From an uncultured Paracoccaceae bacterium (GTDB taxonomy: Bacteria; Pseudomonadota; Alphaproteobacteria; Rhodobacterales; Rhodobacteraceae), in contig CALEZJ010000280.1 of the NCBI GenBank assembly GCA_937927885.1, positions 1 through 6,605 on the forward strand: a stretch of DNA of 6,605 nucleotides, given 5' to 3'. The notes under the pieces are model-generated. The model ran no database searches, was not told where the DNA came from, and saw nothing but the letters and a program-made list of their open reading frames with translations. Position numbers and translations under genes: made by a program. Positions 1-6,128 of this stretch are shown piece after piece (the first letter of the stretch is position 1; the number at the start of each line of letters is the position of its first letter).

Positions 1-352
1 GCGCGAGATTGGCCGCTTCGGGCCCGCAGCCCCCGGCAAAGACGATGTCCCAGCCGACCACCAGCGCCCCGGAATCGGCCAGCCGGGCCGCCAGCCGCGC
101 CGAGGAAGCCCGGCTCCAGCGCTGGCCAGCCTCGTCGGTGCGCCCGATGTCGACCACCCGCACCAGGTTCGAGGGGCCGGGGGGCGACAGCCGGATCAGA
201 AGGTCAAAGGCGCGTTCCTGCCAGCGGGTGACCGCGGCCGGGGCCCAGGCCAGCAGCGCCGCCGCCACGAGGCACAGACCCAGCGCCCAGAGCGCGGCGC
301 GGCGCTGGCGTCGTGGCGAGCGGACCGTCGCTTGCGCCGCGCGTTCAGCCAT
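1..352 (-). CDS. CHASE2-domain membrane sensor protein, N-terminal part (partial)
   Basis: The 3' end runs off the window at base 1, leaving 117 N-terminal residues. A basic N-terminus (about residues 1-19, rich in Arg) is followed by a hydrophobic helix at about 20-40, then a segment typical of the start of a CHASE2 domain: FDLLIRL at 49-55, VVDIG at 66-70, and an alternation ending in ALVVGWDIVF at 96-105. CHASE2 is an extracytoplasmic sensory domain found in front of adenylate/guanylate cyclase, histidine kinase or other output modules; the output domain is not visible. The ATG overlaps the end of the crp-like gene by 8 bases (ATGGCTGA), indicating translational coupling, although the SD (GAGG, 3 nt away) is close to the start. 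Given the Crp-like neighbour, a nucleotide cyclase output is the attractive guess, but that is inference. Confidence 0.72.
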   Translation of the reverse strand, partial: MAERAAQATVRSPRRQRRAALWALGLCLVAAALLAWAPAAVTRWQERAFDLLIRLSPPGPSNLVRVVDIGRTDEAGQRWSRASSARLAARLADSGALVVGWDIVFAGGCGPEAANLA

Positions 353-1034
353 GCGCCTCGGCTTCGGCGCGCAGCCCGGCCACGGCGCAGCGCCATATGC
401 CATCCGCCTCGTCGATCAGCCCCTCGTCGCGGAAATCCTGCAACACCCGGTTCACCTTGGGCCGGGTCGCGCCCAGAACGGCGGCAAGATCGCCCTGCGA
501 CAGGCCCAGCGCCAGCGCCGCCCCCTCGGGCACGTCCTCGCCGTGCAACTGTTCGAGGGTCAGCAGCAAGAACCGCGCCACCCGCGCGCGCAACTGGTAG
601 AGCGCGATGGATTCCAACTGCAACGTGGTTGCCCGCAGCATCCCGGCCAGATGGGCCAGCGCGGCCTGCAACACCTCGGGGTGGCGGCGGGCGATGGACT
701 GAAACGCGGCGCGGCTCAGCACATGGCCGCGCACCTCGCCTGAAGCCGTCGCATCGGCCGACCGTGGCTGACCGTCGATCAGCGCCAGTTCCCCCAGCAT
801 CTCGCCCGCCTCGGCGTGGCGCAGCACCAGTTCGCGCCCCCCGGCGGTGACCAGCGAGATGCGCACCCGGCCGCTTTCCAGCGCCACCATCCAGTCGCCA
901 GGATCATCGCGCTGAAACAACACCTCGCCCGGGCGCCATGTCTGCGCGCGCGCCGCGGCGCCGATGGCGTCGAGCACCTCGGGGCCCAACCCCTCGAACA
1001 TGGCGAAACTCTTCCAGAATCCGCGGCCTTGCAT
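345..1034 (-). CDS. Crp/Fnr-family transcriptional regulator with intact cAMP-binding signature
   Basis: The 229-residue protein has the normal CRP layout: an N-terminal cyclic-nucleotide-binding beta-barrel (about 8-125), a long dimerisation helix (about 126-160) and a C-terminal winged helix-turn-helix (about 176-212, LGLSQGDLAAVLGATRP onward). The phosphate-binding cassette GELALIDGQPRSADATA (81-97) keeps the Glu (E82) and Arg-Ser (R91, S92) corresponding to E72, R82 and S83 of E. coli CRP. T136-T137 in the central helix align by eye with T127-S128, which contact the adenine. No FNR-type N-terminal cysteine cluster is present. cAMP (or cGMP) is therefore the likely ligand. The gene sits 56 bp after the FecR-like gene and overlaps the CHASE2 gene by 8 bases, suggesting an operon. 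The start is the ATG at 1034; a GGGGG run lies just upstream but no strong SD is seen. Target genes cannot be read from the window. Confidence 0.9.
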   Translation of the reverse strand: MQGRGFWKSFAMFEGLGPEVLDAIGAAARAQTWRPGEVLFQRDDPGDWMVALESGRVRISLVTAGGRELVLRHAEAGEMLGELALIDGQPRSADATASGEVRGHVLSRAAFQSIARRHPEVLQAALAHLAGMLRATTLQLESIALYQLRARVARFLLLTLEQLHGEDVPEGAALALGLSQGDLAAVLGATRPKVNRVLQDFRDEGLIDEADGIWRCAVAGLRAEAEAHG

Positions 1035-1090
1035 GCTTACCCCCGGCTGGCGCCGATGGTGCCGCAGGCGGCGACGGGCGGCAAGCCCCG

Positions 1091-1699
1091 TTATCCTTCG
1101 CGGCTCAGGCCCACGCTGGCGAAAGCCTCGACGATGCGGCCCTCGCCCCAGGCGACCACCTCGCCCGGCGCGGCCCCTTCGTGCATCGTGCAGCCCTCGC
1201 CCGGGGACAGCACCCGCACCTCCCCGGCGCCGCGCACCTCGACGCTGCCGCGTTCGACAAAGACGGCAAAATCGCCCCGGCTGGGCCCGGCAAAGAACCG
1301 GGTGCCGCGCACGCCGATCTCGCCAAAGGCGGTGACGAAGGTCAGGTTCAGCGGAGGCAGATCCTCGGGACGGTCAAAGACCATCGCGCCACCCAACGTG
1401 ATCGTGCCGCCCACCTCGCCGAGGAACGACGCCAATTCGATCGAACTGGCAGGTCCCATCTGGATCTGCGTGCGCTCGTTCAGCCACAGCAGCGCCAGCC
1501 CGTTCTCGCCGGTCTCGGCCAGATCGCCTTCGATCAGGGGCAGGCCGGGGGTCAGGTCCAGCACGGCATCGCCGCGCCGCAGCGCGCCCTGGCCCGAGGT
1601 TTCGCGCACCTCGCCCAGGGTATCGCCCCCGGTGCTGGCGACAAGTCGGGTGGCAAGCGGAAGGGCGGCAGCAGACAGGATCAGGGTGCGGCGGTGCAT
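1091..1699 (-). CDS. Exported FecR-domain protein
   Basis: This is a 202-residue protein with the start placed at the ATG at 1699. An in-frame ATG at 1732 would add 11 residues in front of the signal peptide and lacks the good SD found here (GGAGAG, 4 nt away). The N-terminus MHRRTLILSAAALPLATRLV is a signal peptide, possibly Tat-type because of the Arg pair at 3-4, although a second Arg at 18 breaks the hydrophobic stretch. The mature part is a FecR domain: the hallmark PLIEGDLAETGENGLALLWL (54-73), then a beta-rich region including FGEIGVRGTRFF (125-136) and VFVERGSVEV (146-155). No sigma-factor-binding cytoplasmic part or internal membrane helix is visible, so it is not a classical FecR anti-sigma factor. 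It is probably periplasmic and may act as a partner or ligand for the CHASE2 sensor two genes downstream; that role is inference. Confidence 0.85.
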   Translation of the reverse strand: MHRRTLILSAAALPLATRLVASTGGDTLGEVRETSGQGALRRGDAVLDLTPGLPLIEGDLAETGENGLALLWLNERTQIQMGPASSIELASFLGEVGGTITLGGAMVFDRPEDLPPLNLTFVTAFGEIGVRGTRFFAGPSRGDFAVFVERGSVEVRGAGEVRVLSPGEGCTMHEGAAPGEVVAWGEGRIVEAFASVGLSREG

Positions 1700-1703
1700 G
1701 GGA

Positions 1704-1709
1704 CTCTCC
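1704..1709 (-). promoter_or_regulatory. Ribosome binding site fixing the fecR-like start
   Basis: On the minus strand GGAGAG lies 4 nt before the ATG at 1699. It supports that start over the upstream in-frame ATG at 1732 and places the signal peptide at the very N-terminus. Confidence 0.7.
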
Positions 1710-1769
1710 AGCGGTTTGGCGCAGGCTATCAACGCCGCCCCATGCTGGCAATCACCTCGCCCGGTGTCA

Positions 1770-1783
1770 GTTCCCCGGGGAAC
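1770..1783. repeat. Perfect 14-bp palindrome in the galD-fecR gap
   Basis: GTTCCCCGGGGAAC is a perfect palindrome two bases past the galD stop codon, in the 85-bp gap before the FecR-like gene. As RNA it could only form a 5-bp stem with a CCGG loop and has no following U-run, so it is a poor intrinsic terminator. It could be an operator for the signalling genes, or chance in GC-rich DNA. Confidence 0.4.
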
Positions 1784-1784
1784 A

Positions 1785-2852
1785 TCACAGGCGCGGAAAG
1801 ACCCGCCCGTCCATCAACTTGCGCGCCGTGCGCAGCGTGCCCGCCCCGGTGACCTGACCTGTGGCGTCGGTTTCCAGCAGCACCTCGGCCGCCCCCGTCG
1901 GATGCTCGATCAGCCAGCGCCCGTCCCGGGGCGCCACCGCCAGCGCCGCCGCGGGCGAGCCGGGCAGGGCGCAGGCGGTCGCCACGCTGACCGCGGCAAA
2001 GACGCCGACCGAGGCGTGGCAGCGATGCGGGATGAAGCTGCGGGTGCTGATCGCTCCGCCCGCGGCGGGGGCTGAGACCAGCGTCATCTTCGGCACGGAT
2101 TTCTCGCGCACGTCGCCAAGGTTCATCAGTGGCCCCACCTGCAGCCGGATCGCCTCGATGCGCGCCTTCAGCGCGGAGTCGCCGTCCAGCGCCTCGCGGC
2201 TTTCCTCCCCGGTCAACCCGAAATCCGAAGCCGCCATGATCACACAGGGCATGCCGTTGTCGATCAGTGTACAGGCCACCCCGTCGATCACGTCGACCAC
2301 CCGCCCGCTGGGCAGCAAAGCGCCGCACATCGACCCGGCGATGTTCTGGAACATCAGGGGGATCGGCGCGTGGCTGCCCGGCACCCCGTCGATGCGCGCA
2401 GTCCCGTCGTAGCGCACGCGCCCGCCCGGCGTCTGCACCCGCGCCAGCGCGACCTCGCGGGTGTTCAGCATGTGGATGCGCACCGGGGTTTCGCCGTCCT
2501 CTGCCGCGACCAGCCCGCGTTCGATGGCGGCGGGGCCCACCCCGGCCAGAATGTTGCCGCAGCCCTGCGCGTCAGATACCAGCGCCTGATCGACGAAGAC
2601 CTGCAGGAACAGGTAATCCACATCCGCATCCGGGCGCGAGGGCGGGGCCAGCACGGCGACCTTCGACGTCAGCGGGTCCGCCCCGCCGATGCCGTCGATC
2701 TGGCGCGCATCGGGGCTGCCAAAAATGCGCAGCAGCAGGTCATCGCGTACGGCAGGCTCACCGGGCAGATCACTGGCCAGGAAATACGCCCCCTTCGACG
2801 TCCCCCCCCGCATCCAAAGGCACGGGATCCCCTCGACCAAAGCCCTGTCCAT
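1785..2852 (-). CDS. galD: 4-oxalomesaconate tautomerase (GalD), PrpF family
   Basis: The 355-residue protein has the diaminopimelate-epimerase-like PrpF fold, built of two similar halves. The N-terminus IPCLWMRGGTSKGAYF (9-24) and the segments GADPLTSKVAVL (57-68) and GCGNILAGVGPAAIERGLV (97-115) are typical of the GalD/PrpF group. K64 and C98 are spaced 34 residues apart, the same spacing as the essential Lys73/Cys107 pair that I recall from PrpF. GalD of Pseudomonas putida interconverts the keto and enol tautomers of 4-oxalomesaconate so that GalB can hydrate it. The related enzyme LigU is instead a double-bond isomerase and PrpF acts in the methylcitrate cycle. I favour GalD because galB and galC lie directly upstream and no prpB/C or acnD is present. 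The ATG at 2852 has an SD (GAGG, 8 nt away) that belongs to the hairpin element filling the 84-bp gap to galC. Confidence 0.88.
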   Translation of the reverse strand: MDRALVEGIPCLWMRGGTSKGAYFLASDLPGEPAVRDDLLLRIFGSPDARQIDGIGGADPLTSKVAVLAPPSRPDADVDYLFLQVFVDQALVSDAQGCGNILAGVGPAAIERGLVAAEDGETPVRIHMLNTREVALARVQTPGGRVRYDGTARIDGVPGSHAPIPLMFQNIAGSMCGALLPSGRVVDVIDGVACTLIDNGMPCVIMAASDFGLTGEESREALDGDSALKARIEAIRLQVGPLMNLGDVREKSVPKMTLVSAPAAGGAISTRSFIPHRCHASVGVFAAVSVATACALPGSPAAALAVAPRDGRWLIEHPTGAAEVLLETDATGQVTGAGTLRTARKLMDGRVFPRL

Positions 2853-2860
2853 TCATCTGT

Positions 2861-2864
2861 CCTC
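2861..2864 (-). promoter_or_regulatory. galD ribosome binding site inside a repeat tail
   Basis: GAGG on the minus strand lies 8 nt before the galD ATG, within CCGAGGATATTTGAGG, the conserved-looking tail of the hairpin element. It is the only plausible SD for galD. Confidence 0.65.
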
Positions 2865-2938
2865 AAATATCCTCGGGGGGTTCTCAGGGGGGCAGACAGC
2901 CCCCCTGAGCGGGGGAGCGCGAGGGGGCTGGCCCCCTC
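2861..2938 (-). repeat. Composite double-hairpin intergenic element (Rhodobacterales-type)
   Basis: This element fills nearly the whole galC-galD gap. In minus-strand order it has a first stem GAGGGGGC/GCCCCCTC (2938-2931 with 2928-2921, 2-nt loop) that includes the galC stop codon; a C-rich spacer; a second perfect 10-bp stem CTCAGGGGGG/CCCCCCTGAG (2909-2900 with 2892-2883, 7-nt loop); then the tail CCGAGGATATTTGAGG. From memory, GC hairpins followed by a CCGAGGATATTT-like tail are frequent between genes of Rhodobacter, Paracoccus and relatives, so it is probably one copy of a dispersed family; only one full copy lies in this window. There is no U-run after the stems, so it does not look like an intrinsic terminator. 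mRNA protection or partial attenuation within the gal operon is more likely. Confidence 0.6.
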
Positions 2939-3608
2939 ACAGGTATTTCAATCCCTTTTCCGCCAACCGGGGTCGCATGTCGTAAATGTCCAGCCCCAAT
3001 TCCCCCGAAGCCAGTCGCTTGCGCTTGGCCTCCTCGGCATCGACCCGCTTTTGCGCCGCCGCGGCGACCCGCTCGGCCTCGGCGCGCGGAACCACGACCA
3101 CGCCATCGTCATCGGCAATGACCACATCCCCGGGATTCACCAAGGCACCCGCGCAGACGATGGGAATATTGACCGAGCCCAAGGTCTCCTTCACCGTCCC
3201 CTGCGCCGAGATATGGGTTGACCAGACGCCAAACCCCATCCCGCGCAGGTCGCGCGTGTCGCGCACGCCGGCGTCGATGATCAGCGCGCGGCAACCCCGC
3301 GCCATCGCGCTGGTGGCCAGGAGGTCACCGAAATACCCCATGTCGCAGGGGCTCGTCGGCGCCAGGACCATCACATCGCCAGGCTGGAGCTGCTCGATGG
3401 CGACATGGATCATCCAGTTGTCGCCGGGAGGTGCCGAAATCGTCACCGCGGAACCGGCTATCGTCAGGTCCTGCTGGATGGGCCGCATCCGTGCCCCCAG
3501 CAAACCGGTGCGGCCCTGCGCCTCGTGCACCGTGGCGACCCCGGCGCGCCCCAGGGCTGCGATTACCTCGCCGCCCGCGCGTTCGATCTTCTGGATGACA
3601 ACACCCAT
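2937..3608 (-). CDS. galC: 4-carboxy-4-hydroxy-2-oxoadipate aldolase / oxaloacetate decarboxylase (GalC/LigK type)
   Basis: The 223-residue protein belongs to the class II pyruvate aldolases of the RraA-like fold. It cleaves 4-carboxy-4-hydroxy-2-oxoadipate to pyruvate and oxaloacetate using a divalent metal, and family members also decarboxylate oxaloacetate. The D-X20-R-D motif of this aldolase family is complete: D95 in GDLLAT, then R116-D117 in DAGVRD. This separates it functionally from RraA, the RNase E inhibitor, with which such genes are often confused. I chose the ATG at 3608 because GAGGAG lies 7 nt upstream; a TTG two codons earlier lies almost on the SD. It follows galB by 90 bp and precedes galD, as expected for a gallate/protocatechuate 4,5-cleavage lower pathway. 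The Lys/Glu-rich C-terminal helix (about 180-205) is also usual for the family. Confidence 0.9.
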   Translation of the reverse strand: MGVVIQKIERAGGEVIAALGRAGVATVHEAQGRTGLLGARMRPIQQDLTIAGSAVTISAPPGDNWMIHVAIEQLQPGDVMVLAPTSPCDMGYFGDLLATSAMARGCRALIIDAGVRDTRDLRGMGFGVWSTHISAQGTVKETLGSVNIPIVCAGALVNPGDVVIADDDGVVVVPRAEAERVAAAAQKRVDAEEAKRKRLASGELGLDIYDMRPRLAEKGLKYL

Positions 3609-3615
3609 CGGCAAT

Positions 3616-3621
3616 CTCCTC
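3616..3621 (-). promoter_or_regulatory. Ribosome binding site fixing the galC start
   Basis: On the minus strand GAGGAG lies 7 nt before the ATG at 3608. For the alternative in-frame TTG at 3614 the spacing would be about 1 nt, which is too short. Confidence 0.75.
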
Positions 3622-3629
3622 GATCATGG

Positions 3630-3658
3630 CCGGGGGTGCCGTCGGCCGACACCCCCGG
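3630..3658 (-). repeat. GC hairpin in the galB-galC gap
   Basis: A perfect 9-bp inverted repeat, CCGGGGGTG (3658-3650) and CACCCCCGG (3638-3630), encloses an 11-nt loop that itself contains the palindrome TCGGCCGA. It ends 9 bases upstream of the galC SD. No U-run follows on either strand, so it is not a standard terminator. It may stabilise or partly attenuate the operon mRNA. Its sequence differs from the element in the galC-galD gap. Confidence 0.6.
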
Positions 3659-3698
3659 AAGACCCCTGCGCGGGCTTGCATTCCGCGCCGGGGCAATT

Positions 3699-4433
3699 TC
3701 AGAGTTCGTCCACCGTGCGGGGAAAGACGCTCTCGAACCCTTCGGCATAGCGGCAATCGCGCCCGCCCGACTGGCCGCCCGAGTTGCGCTTGAAATGGTT
3801 GGCACGGTTCTCGGCCACGTTCTTGTAGAAATGCCACAGGTGCTCTTGCCCCTCCATCGCCTGGATGGCGGCCCATTTCTTGTCCCAGACCGGGGTGATG
3901 TCCAGGAACACGTCCGGCTTCCAGCCCATCTGTTCGGTCTGGTGGGGTTCGAACAGGTAAAGCTGCGGCGCGCCCAGCACCTTTTCATGCGGATTGTGGC
4001 CCCAGGCCTGCGCGGTCGAGCGACATTCCAGCACGATCTGCGTGGTCTGCATGTGGTCCGAATTGTAGGGGTCCCATTTCGAATGCGACATGATGAACGA
4101 GGGTTGCACCTTGCGCATCACATCGACCAGCCGGAAGCGGTCCTGCCGTGTGAAATCCATCGGATAATCGCCGAGGTCGAATTCGATCAGGTCATGCACG
4201 CCCAGGGCTTCGGCGGCCTTTTGCGATTCCTTGCGGCGCGCGTCCTTGACGACATCCAGCGTCATGCCGGGCTTTTTCCACAGCTTGGCGCTTTCGCCGC
4301 GTTCGCCGAACGACAGGCAGACGACGGTGACGTTATAGCCCAGTTCGGCGTGCAGGGCGATCGCCCCGCCGCAGCGCCAGACGAAATCGGCGGCATGGGC
4401 GCTGACGATCAGCGCGGTTTTCTTGGCGGTCAT
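3699..4433 (-). CDS. galB: 4-oxalomesaconate hydratase (GalB), PIG-L fold
   Basis: The 244-residue protein has the PIG-L (LmbE-like) deacetylase fold but matches the GalB subgroup, which hydrates 4-oxalomesaconate to 4-carboxy-4-hydroxy-2-oxoadipate. The usual PIG-L motif AHPDDE is replaced by AHAADF (12-17), leaving a His-x-x-Asp pair (H13, D16) that, with H127 in NSDHMQT, can hold the metal. The stretches SAHAADFVWRCGGAIALHAE (11-30) and VVCLSFGERGESAKLW (37-52) are close to what I recall of P. putida GalB. This is evolutionarily unrelated to LigJ, the amidohydrolase-type hydratase of sphingomonads. A strong SD (GGAGG at 4446-4442, 8 nt away) precedes the ATG at 4433. galB is the first gal gene after the 117-bp promoter-like gap and is followed by galC and galD. 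A sugar or small-molecule deacetylase role is unlikely. Confidence 0.92.
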   Translation of the reverse strand: MTAKKTALIVSAHAADFVWRCGGAIALHAELGYNVTVVCLSFGERGESAKLWKKPGMTLDVVKDARRKESQKAAEALGVHDLIEFDLGDYPMDFTRQDRFRLVDVMRKVQPSFIMSHSKWDPYNSDHMQTTQIVLECRSTAQAWGHNPHEKVLGAPQLYLFEPHQTEQMGWKPDVFLDITPVWDKKWAAIQAMEGQEHLWHFYKNVAENRANHFKRNSGGQSGGRDCRYAEGFESVFPRTVDEL

Positions 4434-4507
4434 GGGAATCCCCTCCGGATTGATGTGTCCAGAATGCGCAATACCGGGCGGCAGGGCAAATCGGAATGCC
4501 GTGCCGC

Positions 4508-4526
4508 AGTATAAGATTGTGCTATA
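4508..4526 (-). promoter_or_regulatory. Candidate promoter/operator upstream of galB
   Basis: This AT-rich island is in the 117-bp gap between the acyl-CoA dehydrogenase gene and galB. On the minus strand it contains TATAGCACAATCTTATA, an imperfect palindrome with TATA at both ends (5 of 8 pairs match), overlapping TATACT (4513-4508), which fits a -10 box at 5 of 6 positions. No good -35 hexamer lies 16-19 bp upstream, as would suit an activator-dependent promoter such as one controlled by a LysR-type regulator; no regulator gene is in the window. The location is about 75 bp upstream of the galB start. Confidence 0.4.
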
Positions 4527-4550
4527 ACAGAAGAGAACGTGGAAGGATCT

Positions 4551-6128
4551 CTAGACCGGCGGCGCTTCGGCGGCGGCGATGTGCAGCGCCAGTTCCGCGC
4601 CCGCATTGGCCATGCGGTGGCGCGCCTCGGGGCTGTCCCAGATGCGGCAGGCCATCCAGACCTGCACGGCGACCCAGCCCGCCCGCATCACCGCATCGGC
4701 CATCCACGCCTGCCGGGTGCGGTCGGTCTCGGCCATCGCGCGGGCGGTGAAGGCGGCGAAAGCGTCGATCACGGCGGCGGCCTCGGGGAAGGGCGCGGCT
4801 TCGGCCCGTGCGCGGTTCAGGAAGGCCGCCAGCCCCGCGCCGCCATCGCCCAACGTCTGGCGCAGGAAAAAGTCCTGCCCCTGCATGCCGGTCGTGCCCT
4901 CGTAGATCGCGAAGACCCGGCTGTCGCGCAAGGCTTGCTCCAGCGCGTAATCCTTGGTGAACCCCGATCCGCCCAGCACCAGAATCGCCTTGCCGGCCGT
5001 GTCGAACGCCAGTTCGGCGCCGAAATTCTTGATCAGCGGCAGCATCCAGGCGGTGAGACGGGCGAGACCCTCGTCCTGTCCCGACAGATCCGCCGCACAG
5101 GCCACCTGCATGAAGGCAAGGCGGAACAGGTCGATGCGCGACTTCATCTCGATCAACTGGCGGCGCACGTCGGGGTGGGTATTGATCGGCACCGGCGGCG
5201 CCTTCGGATCGCCGCCCTGTCGGCGCTCCTCGGCGTGCATTGTCGCAATGTCCAGGCATTTCAACGCCGTGCCCAGACCCTGGCAGGCGACGGTCAGCCG
5301 CATGTGGCGGATCATGGTGAAAAGCTGGGCCAGACCGCGTCCCTCGGCGCCGATCAGGCGGGCGGGCGCGTCCTCGAACCTGAGCGCGCAGGTCGGCGAA
5401 CCATGCAGGCCCATCTTTTCCTCGATCCGCTCGACGCTGACACCCGGTCCGCGTTCGACCAGAAACAGGCTGAGGCCACGGGTGCCCGGCGCGTCGCCGG
5501 TGCGGGCCAGGAGGCAATGACCGATGCGCGCGCGCAGGTCGTGGTCGCCAAAGGAAATCCAGATCTTTTGCCCGCTGACCCGCCAGCCGCCCGCGCCATC
5601 GGGTTCGGCCCGCGTGCGGATGCGGCCCACGTCCGACCCGGCGCCGGGCTCCGAAATGCAGATGGTCGCCGTGCGCTGCCCCGCGACCAGCGCGGGAACC
5701 CAGTCGTCACGCAGGTCCGCATCGGCCCATTCGGCCAGCAGCAGCGCCGCCGAACGCGTGCCGCCCACCGACATCATGAAGGCCGGCGCCGCGCGTTCGA
5801 ACAGTGGGTTAACGGCGGCAAAGACGGCCAGCGGCATGCCCATGCCTCCGAACGCCTCGGGGTGTTCCAGCCCCAGCCAGCCGCCTTCGGCCAGCGTGTC
5901 GAAGGCGGCGTGATAGATCTCGGGCACGCGCACGCGCCCGGCCTCCAGCCGCGCGCCGATGCGGTCGGCGGGAACGTCCAGCGGCGCGACCACCCCCTCG
6001 GCCACCTTGGCAGCCTCGGTCAGGATGGCTTCGAGCGTGGCATCGTCGACCGCGCCCCGCGCGCGCGCCCAGTCGGGCGTGCGGGCGAGGGCGTCGATCA
6101 TGGCATCGGCATCTTTCCGGTAGGTCAC
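4551..6128 (-). CDS. Acyl-CoA dehydrogenase, DmdC-like subgroup
   Basis: This is a 525-residue FAD-dependent acyl-CoA dehydrogenase, which introduces a C2-C3 double bond into an acyl-CoA. I chose the GTG at 6128 because it overlaps the dctM stop (GTGA) and gives an N-terminus, MTYRKDADAMIDAL, like the MTYR start usual in this subgroup; the ATG at 6101 is the alternative. Visible parts are the N-terminal helical domain (to about 150), the flavin-binding CISEPGAGSDVG (157-168), GQKIWIS (186-192), and the C-terminal helical domain with VLGGSGFTKDY (384-394) and catalytic E410 in IYEGTTGMQ. The arrangement is that of 3-methylmercaptopropionyl-CoA dehydrogenase (DmdC) and relatives, but those I recall are about 590-600 residues, so the C-terminal extension here is shorter. 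The substrate is unknown. Its position between a TRAP transporter and gal genes suggests an aromatic side-chain or other organic-acid CoA ester rather than the DMSP pathway. Confidence 0.88.
   Translation of the reverse strand: MTYRKDADAMIDALARTPDWARARGAVDDATLEAILTEAAKVAEGVVAPLDVPADRIGARLEAGRVRVPEIYHAAFDTLAEGGWLGLEHPEAFGGMGMPLAVFAAVNPLFERAAPAFMMSVGGTRSAALLLAEWADADLRDDWVPALVAGQRTATICISEPGAGSDVGRIRTRAEPDGAGGWRVSGQKIWISFGDHDLRARIGHCLLARTGDAPGTRGLSLFLVERGPGVSVERIEEKMGLHGSPTCALRFEDAPARLIGAEGRGLAQLFTMIRHMRLTVACQGLGTALKCLDIATMHAEERRQGGDPKAPPVPINTHPDVRRQLIEMKSRIDLFRLAFMQVACAADLSGQDEGLARLTAWMLPLIKNFGAELAFDTAGKAILVLGGSGFTKDYALEQALRDSRVFAIYEGTTGMQGQDFFLRQTLGDGGAGLAAFLNRARAEAAPFPEAAAVIDAFAAFTARAMAETDRTRQAWMADAVMRAGWVAVQVWMACRIWDSPEARHRMANAGAELALHIAAAEAPPV

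Noticed and set aside
9..743. Plus-strand frame (244 codons) opposite the CHASE2 and crp genes
   Set aside because: It is antisense to two genes with clear domains, and has Ala/Arg/Gln-rich composition without a recognisable motif.
816..2075. Long plus-strand open frame (419 codons) opposite crp, fecR and the end of galD
   Set aside because: It spans parts of three well-supported minus-strand genes and their gaps, is low-complexity (Arg/Ala/Pro/Ser-rich) as expected for antisense GC-rich DNA, and shows no recognisable domain.
1785..2852. PrpF (methylcitrate cycle aconitate isomerase) as the identity of galD
   Set aside because: The fold is shared, but no prpB, prpC or acnD is present and the gene is directly downstream of galB-galC.
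2883..2909. Rho-independent terminator after galC
   Set aside because: The 10-bp stem is strong but no U-run follows on either strand, and galD continues on the same strand within 31 bases.
2937..3608. RraA-type ribonuclease E inhibitor as the identity of galC
   Set aside because: The D-X20-R-D motif of the aldolase is complete (D95, R116-D117), and galB and galD flank the gene.
3699..4433. PIG-L / N-acetylglucosaminyl deacetylase as the identity of galB
   Set aside because: The deacetylase motif AHPDDE is replaced by AHAADF and the sequence and context fit the GalB hydratase.
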